Below are positions 42,340 through 51,322 of a DNA stretch of 64,000 nucleotides, piece after piece. This DNA comes from Clostridiaceae bacterium (lineage in GTDB: Bacteria; Bacillota; Clostridia; Saccharofermentanales; Saccharofermentanaceae). Both the position numbers and the translations under genes were made by a program. The stretch covers positions 62,001 to 126,000 of the forward strand of contig DUPM01000003.1 in assembly GCA_012838315.1 (NCBI GenBank), read 5' to 3'. Position 1 is the first letter of the stretch. Every line of letters starts with the position of its first letter. A model generated the notes under the pieces. That model did not search any database and was not told the origin of the DNA. It saw only the letters and a list, made by a program, of their open reading frames with translations.

Positions 42340-42813
42340 ATGCCAGATATGCCACGTCAGTATCGATCCGGTGAAGGAGATATTATCGATTTGCTGGATC
42401 AGCTTCAGTCGACCGTTTCGGAGGCGAAGGGGTTGCCATTTTCCGACAATTGTATTGTTGATAGACAAGATGTATTGTACTGGATTAACCAAATCCGAGA
42501 CGCGCTTCCGGAGGAAGTTCGTCAGGCTCGATGGATTGTGGAGCAGAATCGTCAAGTGGTAGCAAGCGCAAGACAGAAGGCTGAGAGCATACTTCGAGAG
42601 TCTGAACAGCAATCCGCTATGATGATTGATGAACACGAAATTACTATGCAGGCACGTGCTGTAGCGGATAAAATGATTGAGGAAGCGAATCAGACGGCCT
42701 GGGAAATGCGTGTTGCATCAACAGAATACGCAAGACAACGTCTCTCTGATATAGAGAATAATCTTACGGAAATGCTCGTCAAGGTTCAGAAAAACAAAAA
42801 GGAGCTCAAGTAG
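42340..42813 (+). CDS. coiled-coil protein downstream of coaD, function unknown
   Basis: The 157-residue protein is soluble and mostly helical. An N-terminal part (about 10-65) with DIIDLLDQLQSTVSEAKG and DVLYWINQIRDALPEE is followed by a long coiled coil rich in Gln, Glu, Ala and Arg (about 65-155). Similar proteins follow coaD in many Clostridia and are often named ATPase subunit-like, but there is no ATP motif. The resemblance to DivIVA/V-type ATPase stalk coils is only compositional. GGAGGGG before the ATG at 42340 decides the start over 42325. The stop codon lies in a terminator hairpin. Confidence 0.7.
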   Translation: MPDMPRQYRSGEGDIIDLLDQLQSTVSEAKGLPFSDNCIVDRQDVLYWINQIRDALPEEVRQARWIVEQNRQVVASARQKAESILRESEQQSAMMIDEHEITMQARAVADKMIEEANQTAWEMRVASTEYARQRLSDIENNLTEMLVKVQKNKKELK

Positions 42814-42822
42814 CTCCTTTTT
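42796..42822 (+). terminator. terminator overlapping the stop of the coiled-coil gene
   Basis: AAAAAGGAGCT (42796-42806) pairs with AGCTCCTTTTT (42812-42822), a perfect 11-bp stem with a 5-base loop, ending in five T. The 5' arm encodes the last codons, and the stop codon is in the loop. It separates the coaD region from the ATPase/TOPRIM genes, whose RBS starts only 8 bases later, so some read-through is likely. Confidence 0.8.
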
Positions 42823-42842
42823 CTCCATAGGAGGTGAGAATA

Positions 42843-44051
42843 TTGCTTCTTGGCATCAAGATTAATAACTACTCAATATTTCTGGAAGACAAAATCGGCG
42901 CTTTGATAGAGGATTTTCAGTCGGGTCTGGTCAAGGATTCGGCATCACTATCTTCGGGCGCACCTATCGCATTCCCTTTATCCGGCATTAATGCATTGAT
43001 TGGTCGCAATCAGACCGGTAAAAGTCTATTTCTTGATATATTGTCGTTTATTTCCGATTCGACGGTCAAAGGTTGTGCAGAAGCCTCCGTGATTCGTGGT
43101 CGAAAGGGCTTTACGCATCTTGTTGCGAACGTCGATAAACCCATCGACTTTGAAATGTGTTTTGAGATTAATGCAAAAGATACGCCATACAATATGACAA
43201 CCGCGCTTTTGAGTTACCATTTCTCTCTTACGGCAGATGCGCATGGGCGACCATCATACAACCATGAACAAGTTGATGTATATTCCGGTGAAGATTTCTC
43301 TTTGTTACGAACCGTATTGGGTGTTCGGAACGGTAAGGGTATCGTTCGTTTTCGCAATGAAGAAAGCGAAGCAGAAATTTCGGACTCGAGATTTTCGGCT
43401 TTGCGCACTTACGGCAGTATGCCTCAGTGTCCACTACTCAGTCGCATCTTTTATGAGATTTCTCGATGGTACTTTTGCAAATTCTCTTCGCCGAGCAACG
43501 GTAATGGTACACGGACGGCAGTTGCTCCGGGTGGACACAAACATCTCGACAGTTATGGCACGAACGTTCAAAACGTGCTTGATTACATCCGTATAGAAAG
43601 ACCGGATCATTTTGAGCGCTTAACCGAAAGAATTTATGGTAAAATTCCGAGTGTCGGTAAGTTGAAGGACAAACTTCCGGAAAGCTTCAGACAGAGTCCG
43701 AACAAGCTTTTCTTATACTTGCTCTTACTGGAAGATCTTAAGCCGAGGCCATTGATTTGTATAGAGACACCGGATATGGGGCTGTACCACGATATGGTTG
43801 ACGTTTTATCCGCAGAATTGCGCGCATTTTCGATTCGTCATCCGGAGTGTCAGGTTATTTTTACGACGCACAACCCTTATATACTGGAATCCATCGCGCC
43901 CGAAGAGGTATGGATATTTAAAAGAGATACAGAGAACCTTGAAGGTGCTGTAGAAGTCACACCTGCCGCTTCTGATCCGGCTGTCGTAGAAATGTATGAG
44001 CAGGGGGTTGGGATGGGTGCGATTTGGTATGCCGGGCATTTTGATGATTGA
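42843..44051 (+). CDS. AAA_21/OLD-like ABC-type ATPase, degenerate
   Basis: The 402-residue protein is a single ABC/SMC-type ATPase as found with DUF4276 proteins. Walker A is LIGRNQTGKS (about 53-62). The Walker B strand is PLICIETPDMGL (about 302-313), and a switch His follows in FTTHNPYILE (about 340-349). In the usual family the region reads IEEPE with the second Glu catalytic; here that position is Thr. The signature normally near LSDGT appears as SPNKLFLYLLLL. Both changes suggest weak or altered ATP hydrolysis. No TOPRIM domain is fused. The best start is TTG at 42843, six bases after GGAGGTG; a GTG at 42834 overlaps that site. The next gene follows after 32 bases. Confidence 0.75.
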   Translation: MLLGIKINNYSIFLEDKIGALIEDFQSGLVKDSASLSSGAPIAFPLSGINALIGRNQTGKSLFLDILSFISDSTVKGCAEASVIRGRKGFTHLVANVDKPIDFEMCFEINAKDTPYNMTTALLSYHFSLTADAHGRPSYNHEQVDVYSGEDFSLLRTVLGVRNGKGIVRFRNEESEAEISDSRFSALRTYGSMPQCPLLSRIFYEISRWYFCKFSSPSNGNGTRTAVAPGGHKHLDSYGTNVQNVLDYIRIERPDHFERLTERIYGKIPSVGKLKDKLPESFRQSPNKLFLYLLLLEDLKPRPLICIETPDMGLYHDMVDVLSAELRAFSIRHPECQVIFTTHNPYILESIAPEEVWIFKRDTENLEGAVEVTPAASDPAVVEMYEQGVGMGAIWYAGHFDD

Positions 44052-44083
44052 CAACGATTCAAGACAATATATCGAAGGTGTGT

Positions 44084-44755
44084 ATGAGAATAGAAGTATT
44101 GACCGAGGACCGGTCGGGGGGATTGGTGCTTGACCATATTCTTCCGAAAATGATCCGAAAATATAACACAGTTGCCGATGTATTTATTCGGCCGCACCGC
44201 GGATTGGGTGAGTGGCCCGACAACGACAGTGCCGGACCGAGTCCTTTTGCGTCGGGGCTTCTTGAATTATTGCCTGCTAAAATGCGCGCGTATGAGCATG
44301 TTTATGCCGGCACGGCGACAATTGTTCTTGTCGTTATGGATTCGGACAGTCATTCGCCGGCGCAGATTTTTAACCGACTGCGCAGTACGTGCCAAAAAAA
44401 TGCTCCAAATCTAACATATGTCATTGGAGTGTGCGTAGAAGAAATGGAGTCTTGGCTGCTCGCGGACAGGGCGGCAGTTCTTGCTGCGTACCCGGATGCG
44501 GATGTGGTGACACTTGATAAATACGAGCAGGATAGTATTTGTGGGACATGGGAGACGCTCTGTCGCGTTATATTGAAAGAACGTGCAGATCGTACCATTC
44601 GAATCGGTTATCCGGCGGTAGGACAACTCAAAAGCGAGTGGGCCGAAAGGATAGCTCAATACATGGATCCTGAATTGAACAAGTCGCCAAGTTTTGAACG
44701 TTTTTCTCATGCGGTGGATTATGCAGTTCGCGAAATACTGGGATTCCACCAATGA
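44084..44755 (+). CDS. DUF4276-like TOPRIM protein, partner of the ATPase
   Basis: The 223-residue protein shows the TOPRIM layout of the DUF4276 family: an N-terminal strand with a conserved Glu (IEVLTEDRSG, residues 3-12), a middle DxD strand (IVLVVMDSDSHSP, about 90), and the motif GVCVEEMESWLLAD (about 124-137). TOPRIM domains bind metal for DNA or RNA cleavage, ligation or synthesis. In two-gene ATPase/TOPRIM systems the ATPase senses a trigger and releases the nuclease. The ATG at 44084 with GAAGGTG upstream is the best start; an upstream TTG at 44048 is possible. Its stop overlaps the hemW start by four bases (ATGA), so the gene is translationally tied to a housekeeping gene. Confidence 0.7.
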   Translation: MRIEVLTEDRSGGLVLDHILPKMIRKYNTVADVFIRPHRGLGEWPDNDSAGPSPFASGLLELLPAKMRAYEHVYAGTATIVLVVMDSDSHSPAQIFNRLRSTCQKNAPNLTYVIGVCVEEMESWLLADRAAVLAAYPDADVVTLDKYEQDSICGTWETLCRVILKERADRTIRIGYPAVGQLKSEWAERIAQYMDPELNKSPSFERFSHAVDYAVREILGFHQ

Positions 44756-45906
44756 GTTGTGTAACGTCGGCCTACATCCATATTCCGTTTTGTGCAAGCA
44801 AATGCCTTTACTGTGATTTCACTTCTTTTGCGGGGAAAGAAGCGGATATTGATAAATATGTCGACGCACTCATTGCTGAAATGCAAATGTTCGTTAGTTT
44901 CCGAGCAACTGATTCTTCGGATGTGTTGCAGCCACTTCGGACACTCTATATCGGTGGTGGAACTCCATCATTACTTTCGGGAAGACAGATTTTCCGAATT
45001 GTTGATGCTGCACGTCAACTCTTTTGTTTTGATTCTGACCCCGAAATTTCGGTAGAAATAAACCCGAACACAGTGGACAACAATTTTCTGCGCTCGTTCA
45101 TTGCCGCCGGCGGCAACAGAGTATCGCTTGGCGTCCAATCTCTCAATGACGCACTTCTTGTCTGTATGGGCAGAGCACATTCTGCTTCAGAGGCTATAGA
45201 TGCGATCAATTTAATCCAAAAAGCAGGCATTACGAACATCTCTTGTGATTTGATTATCGGTCTTCCCAATCAAAAAATAGAACAAGTTATTTCTGACACG
45301 GATACGTTGATTCGAAAAGGAATCAAACATATTTCGATTTACTCTCTATCTATAGAAGAAGGAACGGTTTTTGAACAAAAATATGCAGACTTGATCGAGC
45401 GATTGATGCCGCAGGCATATGAAAGAGAAATGTATCATGCCGTTCGCAGACATTTGTTATCTGAGGGCTATGAACATTATGAAATCAGCAATTTTGCGCT
45501 TCCCGGATATGAGAGCCGTCACAACAGCATGTATTGGAGCGCTTCGGAGTATTACGGCTTTGGCTTGGCGGCGCATTCCTATTTTCATTCGGAGCGAATT
45601 GGTCATGTTGAAGATTTGAACACATATATTGCGCGCGCATATGACGATTTAGATGCTATAGTGTCCGAGCGCGTCGTCATTGACGAGGAAGAAAAAATGA
45701 AAGAATTTTTTCTGCTTGGACTTCGAATGATTGAGGGCGTGAGTGTTAATGATTATAAAGATCGCTTCGGGGATTTACCGATTCATCTTCATCGTCTGCT
45801 TGAGAAGCATGTTTCTGAGGGCTTGCTTGAGCACCAATCTGATCGCTATTATCTCACCGAAACCGGCCTGGATTTTGCCAATCTCGTTTTCAGAGATTTT
45901 GTTTGA
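44752..45906 (+). CDS. hemW: heme chaperone HemW (radical SAM family)
   Basis: The 384-residue protein has the radical SAM cluster motif CASKCLYC (about 14-21, with the preceding YIHIPFC), GGGTPSLL, and EINPNTV. It resembles oxygen-independent coproporphyrinogen oxidase. The short N-terminus starting directly before YIHIPFC, and the location before hrcA, favour HemW, which inserts heme into proteins, over true HemN. HemW is the usual upstream neighbour of hrcA in Firmicutes. The stop codon lies inside the -35 box of the hrcA promoter. Confidence 0.88.
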   Translation: MSCVTSAYIHIPFCASKCLYCDFTSFAGKEADIDKYVDALIAEMQMFVSFRATDSSDVLQPLRTLYIGGGTPSLLSGRQIFRIVDAARQLFCFDSDPEISVEINPNTVDNNFLRSFIAAGGNRVSLGVQSLNDALLVCMGRAHSASEAIDAINLIQKAGITNISCDLIIGLPNQKIEQVISDTDTLIRKGIKHISIYSLSIEEGTVFEQKYADLIERLMPQAYEREMYHAVRRHLLSEGYEHYEISNFALPGYESRHNSMYWSASEYYGFGLAAHSYFHSERIGHVEDLNTYIARAYDDLDAIVSERVVIDEEEKMKEFFLLGLRMIEGVSVNDYKDRFGDLPIHLHRLLEKHVSEGLLEHQSDRYYLTETGLDFANLVFRDFV

Positions 45907-45931
45907 CATTCTCTGACTATGATGGTAAAGT
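45903..45931 (+). promoter_or_regulatory. promoter of the hrcA heat-shock operon
   Basis: TTGACA (45903-45908) and TAAAGT (45926-45931) are 17 bases apart. The -35 box overlaps the hemW stop codon. The CIRCE operator starts five bases after the -10 box. Confidence 0.75.
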
Positions 45932-45935
45932 CAAT

Positions 45936-45962
45936 TTAGCACTCGAAGACCTTGAGTGCTAA
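45936..45962 (+). promoter_or_regulatory. CIRCE operator
   Basis: TTAGCACTC, 9 bases, GAGTGCTAA is a perfect copy of the CIRCE consensus. HrcA binds this element and represses the operon under non-stress conditions. It overlaps the expected transcription start. Confidence 0.97.
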
Positions 45963-45985
45963 GTTGGATATAAGGAGATGATGGC

Positions 45986-47050
45986 ATGACGCTGGAAGGA
46001 AGAAAAAAGAACATTCTTCAAGCGATTATTGATGACTATATCGAGACGGCCGAACCGGTTGCTTCGAAGTCTTTGTTGTCTCGCCATCAATTCAACCTAA
46101 GTTCCGCTACACTTCGCAACGAGATGTCCGATTTGGAACAGATGGGATACCTAGAGCAGCCCCATACGTCTGCCGGTCGAGTGCCATCAGATAAGGGCTA
46201 TAGGGAGTATGTTGATTCTCTGATGAGAATTGATCATCTGTCAGACGTTCAAGAAGAAGAGATAAGACAACGAATTAATTCGAGTTTCAGCGAACTCGCG
46301 CAGTTACTCAAGAATGCTTCAAGTACACTTTCTGAACAAACCGGCTATATTTCTGTAGCATTGACACCTCGGCTTAGAAGTAGTTATCTTAAGCAATTAA
46401 AGATGATGATGATTGAGCCCGGCAAAGTATTGGTCGTTGTCGTTTTGTCTGCCGGTGTCGTCAAAGACAAGCTCGTTCGTATTCCCGACTTTCTCACGGC
46501 AGAGCAACTGTTTGAAGTTTCAAATGCGATTGAGCTGGGTCTTTGTGGATTATCTCTGGAAGATATCACATTGGTTACGATTACCTCAGCGGTTAAGGAC
46601 ACGCCTATTCCGGATGCCATACTTAACCAGGTTCTTTTCGAAGCCTACACAGCGATTAAGCAAGCGGATCATCTGGAGCTTTATATGGATGGCTCGCACC
46701 GATTATTATCTTTGCCGGAATTCAGAGACGTAGACCGTGCGAAAAATGTTTTTGATACGTTATCAAGAGATGGAATTGTCGCGGGCTATTTGGATAATCT
46801 GTCCGGTCGGAAAGCACCCGACGGTACGTATATGATTCGTATCGGTCAGGAGATTGCTCTTCAGGGGATGTCGGACTGTAGTTTTGTCACAACCACCTAT
46901 AATGTGGATGATAAGATTGTCGGAAATATTGGTGTTATCGGTCCCAAGCGAATGGATTATTCCAAGGTCGTCTCTCAGATGAATTTTGTACGAGTTCTTA
47001 TTGATAAACACCTTAAAAATGATAATAACAGAACGGAGGATATTGGCTAA
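45986..47050 (+). CDS. hrcA: heat-inducible transcription repressor HrcA
   Basis: The 354-residue repressor has the N-terminal winged helix (ILQAIIDDYIETAEPVASKS, then SSATLRNEMSDLEQMGYLEQ and HTSAGRVPSDKGYREYVD) and a C-terminal GAF-like dimerisation domain ending in GPKRMDYSKVVSQMNFV. It binds CIRCE and is kept active by GroEL; misfolded protein relieves repression. AAGGAG before the ATG supports the start. It is immediately followed by grpE. Confidence 0.95.
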   Translation: MTLEGRKKNILQAIIDDYIETAEPVASKSLLSRHQFNLSSATLRNEMSDLEQMGYLEQPHTSAGRVPSDKGYREYVDSLMRIDHLSDVQEEEIRQRINSSFSELAQLLKNASSTLSEQTGYISVALTPRLRSSYLKQLKMMMIEPGKVLVVVVLSAGVVKDKLVRIPDFLTAEQLFEVSNAIELGLCGLSLEDITLVTITSAVKDTPIPDAILNQVLFEAYTAIKQADHLELYMDGSHRLLSLPEFRDVDRAKNVFDTLSRDGIVAGYLDNLSGRKAPDGTYMIRIGQEIALQGMSDCSFVTTTYNVDDKIVGNIGVIGPKRMDYSKVVSQMNFVRVLIDKHLKNDNNRTEDIG

Positions 47051-47605
47051 ATGGCTAAATCTAAAAACAACAAGGCGGCGCGCGAAGAAGAAATCGAAAA
47101 GGATCGAGAGGAGGTTCAACTTGAGACTCCGCTTGATGAGGTAGAGGAGCAAATCGATACCGTATCTGCTGAAGAGTTCAAGTCACTTACGGATCAACAT
47201 CTCAGATTGCTTGCTGAATATGACAATTATCGTAAACGTACGAATAAGGAAAAAGAGTCTCTGTATGCGGAGGCCTTGGCGGAGATAGCCAAAGAATTTT
47301 TGCCTGTTGTAGACAATATTGAACGCGCAATTTACCATTCACAAAACATATCGGATACGACGGCTTCAAAGGTAGCCGAAGGTATAGATATGATTTATCG
47401 ACAGGTGCAAGACGTTTTTGATAAGCTGGGTATCGAGCCCATAGATTGTGATGAAGGATCTGCTTTTGATCCGGAGTTGCACGAGGCGGTTATGCACGTA
47501 GAGGATGAAGAATTTGGAGAGCAGTGCATTGTACAGGTTTTTCAAAAAGGATATAAAGCGAAGGACAAAATTATTCGTCATACCGTTGTGAAGGTAGCAA
47601 ACTAA
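47051..47605 (+). CDS. grpE: nucleotide exchange factor GrpE
   Basis: The 184-residue GrpE has an acidic, charged N-terminus, a long helix pair (SLTDQHLRLLAEYDNYRKR), and the C-terminal beta domain with ELHEAVMHVEDEE and GYKAKDKIIRHTVVKV. It releases ADP from DnaK. The start codon follows the hrcA stop without a gap (TAA ATG), and GGAGG of the RBS lies in the end of hrcA. Confidence 0.94.
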   Translation: MAKSKNNKAAREEEIEKDREEVQLETPLDEVEEQIDTVSAEEFKSLTDQHLRLLAEYDNYRKRTNKEKESLYAEALAEIAKEFLPVVDNIERAIYHSQNISDTTASKVAEGIDMIYRQVQDVFDKLGIEPIDCDEGSAFDPELHEAVMHVEDEEFGEQCIVQVFQKGYKAKDKIIRHTVVKVAN

Positions 47606-47623
47606 ATTATGAGGAGAAATTTT

Positions 47624-48229
47624 ATGACACGTGAAAGCATCCAATCCAGTTTGGTCCCGACCGTCATTGAATCGACAAACCGTGGTGAAAGAGCCTACGA
47701 TATTTTTTCGAGATTGCTCAAGGAGAGAATTATTATTCTGTCTGAGGAAGTCAATCATGTGACAGCAAGTTTAATTACTGCGCAGTTTCTTTTTCTCGAA
47801 GCAGAAGACCCGGATAAGGATATTCAGTTTTACATCAACAGCCCCGGTGGTTCGGTTTCAGATGGCATGATGATTTACGATACGATGCAACATATCAAGC
47901 CGGATGTTCAGACCATTGGAATGGGTATGGCAGCTTCAATGGGTTCGTTTCTTTTGGCAGCCGGTGCAAAGGGCAAGAGATTCATTCTGCCGAATGCTGA
48001 GGTAATGATTCATCAGCCATCGAGCGGCACGCAAGGGCAGGCCAGCGATATTGAGATTGCGGCAAAGCACATTATTAAGATGAGAGAAAAACTCAACCGA
48101 TTGATGTCAGACATGACCGGACAGAAGATTGAAGTCATCGAAAAGGACATGGATAGAGACAATTGGATGACGGCTGAAGAGGCCATGAAGTATGGCATCG
48201 TCGACCACATCATGACGAAGAAAAACTAA
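47624..48229 (+). CDS. clpP: ATP-dependent Clp protease proteolytic subunit
   Basis: The 201-residue ClpP has the Ser-His-Asp triad at Ser105 (GMAASMGS), His130 (VMIHQPSSG) and probably Asp179 (MDRDNWM). Other motifs are the N-terminal [12 protein letters not shown] and [15 protein letters not shown]. It forms the 14-mer degradation chamber used with ClpX or ClpC. GAGGAGA before the ATG at 47624 fixes the start. It sits between grpE and dnaK, where no gene normally occurs, so it should be induced by heat together with the DnaK system. It is intact, and its codon use looks like its neighbours. Confidence 0.95.
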   Translation: MTRESIQSSLVPTVIESTNRGERAYDIFSRLLKERIIILSEEVNHVTASLITAQFLFLEAEDPDKDIQFYINSPGGSVSDGMMIYDTMQHIKPDVQTIGMGMAASMGSFLLAAGAKGKRFILPNAEVMIHQPSSGTQGQASDIEIAAKHIIKMREKLNRLMSDMTGQKIEVIEKDMDRDNWMTAEEAMKYGIVDHIMTKKN

Positions 48230-48254
48230 TTAATTTCAAATGGAGGATAAATTT

Positions 48255-50090
48255 ATGGCAAAAGTAATTGGAATTGACCTTGGAACGACAAACTCTTGCG
48301 TTGCGGTTATGGAGGGCGGCGAGGCCGTCGTTATTCCGAATCCGGAAGGCAACAGAACGACACCATCTGTCGTTGCATTTTCTAAAACCGGAGAGCGCTT
48401 GGTTGGCCAGGTCGCGAAGCGTCAGGCTGTAACCAACCCGGATCGTACTGTTCAATCCATCAAAAGAGAGATGGGAACGAACTTTAAGGTTAGCATTGAT
48501 GACAAGCAGTATTCGCCACAGGAGATATCTGCAATGATTTTGACGAAGCTTAAGCAAGATGCCGAAGCTTATCTGGGTCAGCCCGTTGAACAGGTGGTCA
48601 TTACTGTACCGGCATATTTTTCGGATGCTCAGCGTCAGGCGACCAAGGATGCGGGCAAGATTGCCGGTCTTGAGGTACTGCGTATTATCAATGAGCCGAC
48701 TGCAGCTTCGTTGGCATACGGTCTGGATAAAGAGAGCGACCAGAAAATTCTTGTTTTCGACTTGGGCGGCGGTACGTTTGACGTGTCTATTCTTGAAATC
48801 GGCGACGGTGTTTTTGAAGTTCTCGCCACTGCCGGTAACAACAGATTGGGTGGTGACGATTTTGACAACCGCATCGTAGACTACCTTGTAGATTCATTTA
48901 AAAAGGAGCAGAGCGTTGATCTTCGTGGGGATAAGATGGCTATGCAACGTCTTCGTGAGGCAGCGGAGAAAGCCAAAATCGAGCTTTCCGGAGTGACTTC
49001 GACCAATATTAATCTCGCCTACATCACTGCAGACGCGACCGGACCAAAACACATGGATATGAATTTGACTCGCGCGAAGTTTGACGAGTTGACGGGGGAT
49101 CTTGTTGAGAAGACGATGGAACCTCTGAAGCGCGCCATGAGTGATTCCGGTGTTGCCCCGAGCGATATTCACAAGATTTTGTTGGTCGGTGGATCAACGC
49201 GTATTCCTGCGGTCCAAGATGCGGTTAAAAAATATTTTGGTAAAGAGCCATTCAAAGGAATCAACCCAGACGAGTGCGTTGCTGTCGGAGCTGCGATTCA
49301 AGCTGCAGTATTGACCGGTGAAGTAAAAGGCTTGCTGTTATTAGATGTTACGCCGCTCTCTTTGGGAATTGAGACACAAGGTGGCGTATTCACCAAAATG
49401 ATTGAAAGAAATACGACGATTCCCTCCAAGAAGAGTCAAGTTTTCTCAACTGCCGCTGATGGGCAGACGCAAGTTGACGTTCACGTTCTCCAAGGTGAGC
49501 GTGAGATGGCTACGTACAATAAGACACTTGGAAACTTTATTCTCGACGGCATTGCACCTGCTCCCAGAGGCGTGCCTCAGATTGAGGTTACTTTCGACAT
49601 TGATGCAAATGGTATTGTTCACGTTACGGCTAAGGATATGGGTACCGGTCGTGAGCAAAAGATTACAATTACTGCTTCTACAAACATGACGGAAGATGAG
49701 ATTCAAAAGGCGGTTAAGGATGCGGAACTTCATGCTGCTGAGGATTCAAAGCGCAAGGAAGAAATTGAAATAAAAAATCATGCAGAGTCCTCGGTCTATC
49801 AGACTGAGAAGACGCTGACGGATCTCGCAGATAAAATTGAAGCCGCAGATCGTGCCCCGGTCGACGAAGCACTTGAGCGTCTTAAGGCAGCGATTGCGGC
49901 CGATAACTACGACGATATGAAGAAAGAGACCGAAGCCGTACAACAGGCATTTTACAAAATCAGTGAAAAAATTTATTCGCAAGGTAACCCACAGGGTGGC
50001 GAAGGCCAACCGAGTCCTGAGGACTTCACCGGATACCAGGATCAGAATCCGGATTCAGAGGGATTTAAGAACGCCGGCGGCGATTTCTGA
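48255..50090 (+). CDS. dnaK: molecular chaperone DnaK (Hsp70)
   Basis: The 611-residue Hsp70 has [19 protein letters not shown] at the N-terminus, [17 protein letters not shown], the hinge [12 protein letters not shown], and [13 protein letters not shown] in the ATPase domain, and the substrate domain from [17 protein letters not shown]. The C-terminal lid is present, with a Gly/Pro/Gln-rich end. GGAGGA seven bases before the ATG at 48255 fixes the start; an ATG 15 bases upstream is part of the RBS region. Confidence 0.97.
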   Translation: MAKVIGIDLGTTNSCVAVMEGGEAVVIPNPEGNRTTPSVVAFSKTGERLVGQVAKRQAVTNPDRTVQSIKREMGTNFKVSIDDKQYSPQEISAMILTKLKQDAEAYLGQPVEQVVITVPAYFSDAQRQATKDAGKIAGLEVLRIINEPTAASLAYGLDKESDQKILVFDLGGGTFDVSILEIGDGVFEVLATAGNNRLGGDDFDNRIVDYLVDSFKKEQSVDLRGDKMAMQRLREAAEKAKIELSGVTSTNINLAYITADATGPKHMDMNLTRAKFDELTGDLVEKTMEPLKRAMSDSGVAPSDIHKILLVGGSTRIPAVQDAVKKYFGKEPFKGINPDECVAVGAAIQAAVLTGEVKGLLLLDVTPLSLGIETQGGVFTKMIERNTTIPSKKSQVFSTAADGQTQVDVHVLQGEREMATYNKTLGNFILDGIAPAPRGVPQIEVTFDIDANGIVHVTAKDMGTGREQKITITASTNMTEDEIQKAVKDAELHAAEDSKRKEEIEIKNHAESSVYQTEKTLTDLADKIEAADRAPVDEALERLKAAIAADNYDDMKKETEAVQQAFYKISEKIYSQGNPQGGEGQPSPEDFTGYQDQNPDSEGFKNAGGDF

Positions 50091-50112
50091 TGACTTTAAT
50101 CCAATCATCTCG

Positions 50113-50149
50113 GCATAAATGCGGATTTCTTCCGCATTTATGCTGTTTT
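50113..50149 (+). terminator. hairpin between dnaK and dnaJ (partial terminator or stabiliser)
   Basis: GCATAAATGCGGA (50113-50125) and TCCGCATTTATGC (50131-50143) form a perfect 13-bp stem with a 5-base loop, followed by TGTTTTGG. The T tract is short and interrupted, so it may reduce rather than stop transcription into dnaJ, or act as an mRNA processing or stability element. Confidence 0.6.
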
Positions 50150-50181
50150 GGTTTCAAAATTTAATCGAGGAGGGCACGTCT

Positions 50182-51321
50182 TTGGCAGAGCAGAAGCGTG
50201 ACTATTATGAAGTCCTTGGCGTTGGGAAAAGCGCGACGGACGACGATTTAAAAAAGGCTTATCGTAAACTTGCCAAGAAATATCATCCGGATCTTAATCC
50301 GAATGACAAGGCAGCCGAAGCGAAGTTTAAGGAGGCTAACGAGGCCTATGCCGTATTGTCAGACAGCGAAAAGCGTCGACAATATGATCAATTCGGACAT
50401 GCGGGCATGGACGGACAGGGCTTCTCCGGATTCGGTGGATTCAATGCGGCCGACATCGACTTGGGCGATCTTTTCGGATCCTTTTTCGGAGGTGCTTTTG
50501 GCGGCGGCGGACGTCGCAGAAGTGGACCCGTTAAAGGGGCTAATCTCAAGTACGGCATGACGTTGGACTTTATGGAAGCGGCATTTGGCGTCGAAAAGAC
50601 TATAAGTTTTAGCAAGGAAGATGTTTGTGATGTATGTAGCGGAGCGGGTACTGCGGCAGGTTCTTCTCCAGAGACTTGTCCGACCTGTAAAGGAGCGGGA
50701 AGAATCCAACAACAGACGCAGACACTATTTGGAATAACCATGGTGACTAAAGATTGTCCGGCGTGCGGTGGAAGGGGGACGATTATTCGTAACCCTTGTG
50801 CATCGTGTGGCGGACGCGGTCGCAAGGTCAAAAAGAAAGAACTGAGAGTCAAGGTTCCCGCAGGTGTGGACACCGGCGACATGCTTCCAATTCAGGGAGA
50901 AGGAGAACCCGGTCAGCGTGGTGGTCCATACGGTGATCTTTACATTCAGATCAAGGTGCGACCGCATTCGGTCTTTGAGCGTAAAGGCGTTACTACGTAT
51001 TGCGATGTGCCGATTACATTTGCACAGGCGGCGTTGGGCGCCGATATTGACTTGCCTACGATTGACGGTAATGTTAACACGCACATCAAAGAAGGAACAC
51101 AGCCGTTTGACACCATTACTTTGCGCGGAAAAGGTATTCCGATGAAGAATCGTCCCGGATCGCGTGGAGATCATATTTGTCGTTTCGTTCTCGAAGTGCC
51201 GTTGAATTTGAATGAAGATCAGAAAAGCATTTTGCGGCAATTTGAATCCACGCTCAGTGAGAAAAACTACCAAAAGAGCAGCAGTTTTTTCAAAAAAGTG
51301 AAGGATATATTTGGTATTTGA
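50182..51321 (+). CDS. dnaJ: co-chaperone DnaJ
   Basis: The 379-residue type I DnaJ has the J domain (residues 5-70, with KKYHPDLNP), a Gly/Phe-rich region (about 75-115), four zinc-finger motifs ([32 protein letters not shown]), and the C-terminal substrate domains. It stimulates DnaK ATP hydrolysis. The start is a TTG at 50182 with GAGGAGG upstream; an earlier in-frame ATG at 50119 lies inside the hairpin before the gene and adds unrelated residues. Confidence 0.96.
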   Translation: MAEQKRDYYEVLGVGKSATDDDLKKAYRKLAKKYHPDLNPNDKAAEAKFKEANEAYAVLSDSEKRRQYDQFGHAGMDGQGFSGFGGFNAADIDLGDLFGSFFGGAFGGGGRRRSGPVKGANLKYGMTLDFMEAAFGVEKTISFSKEDVCDVCSGAGTAAGSSPETCPTCKGAGRIQQQTQTLFGITMVTKDCPACGGRGTIIRNPCASCGGRGRKVKKKELRVKVPAGVDTGDMLPIQGEGEPGQRGGPYGDLYIQIKVRPHSVFERKGVTTYCDVPITFAQAALGADIDLPTIDGNVNTHIKEGTQPFDTITLRGKGIPMKNRPGSRGDHICRFVLEVPLNLNEDQKSILRQFESTLSEKNYQKSSSFFKKVKDIFGI

Positions 51322-51322
51322 T

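Noticed and set aside
42843-44051. RecF or ABC transporter identity for the ATPase
   Set aside because: No RecF signature or transporter partner is present; the TOPRIM neighbour and THNP switch fit the AAA_21/OLD-like type better.
44752-45906. Coproporphyrinogen oxidase HemN
   Set aside because: The short N-terminus and linkage to hrcA fit HemW, and no other heme synthesis gene is in the window.
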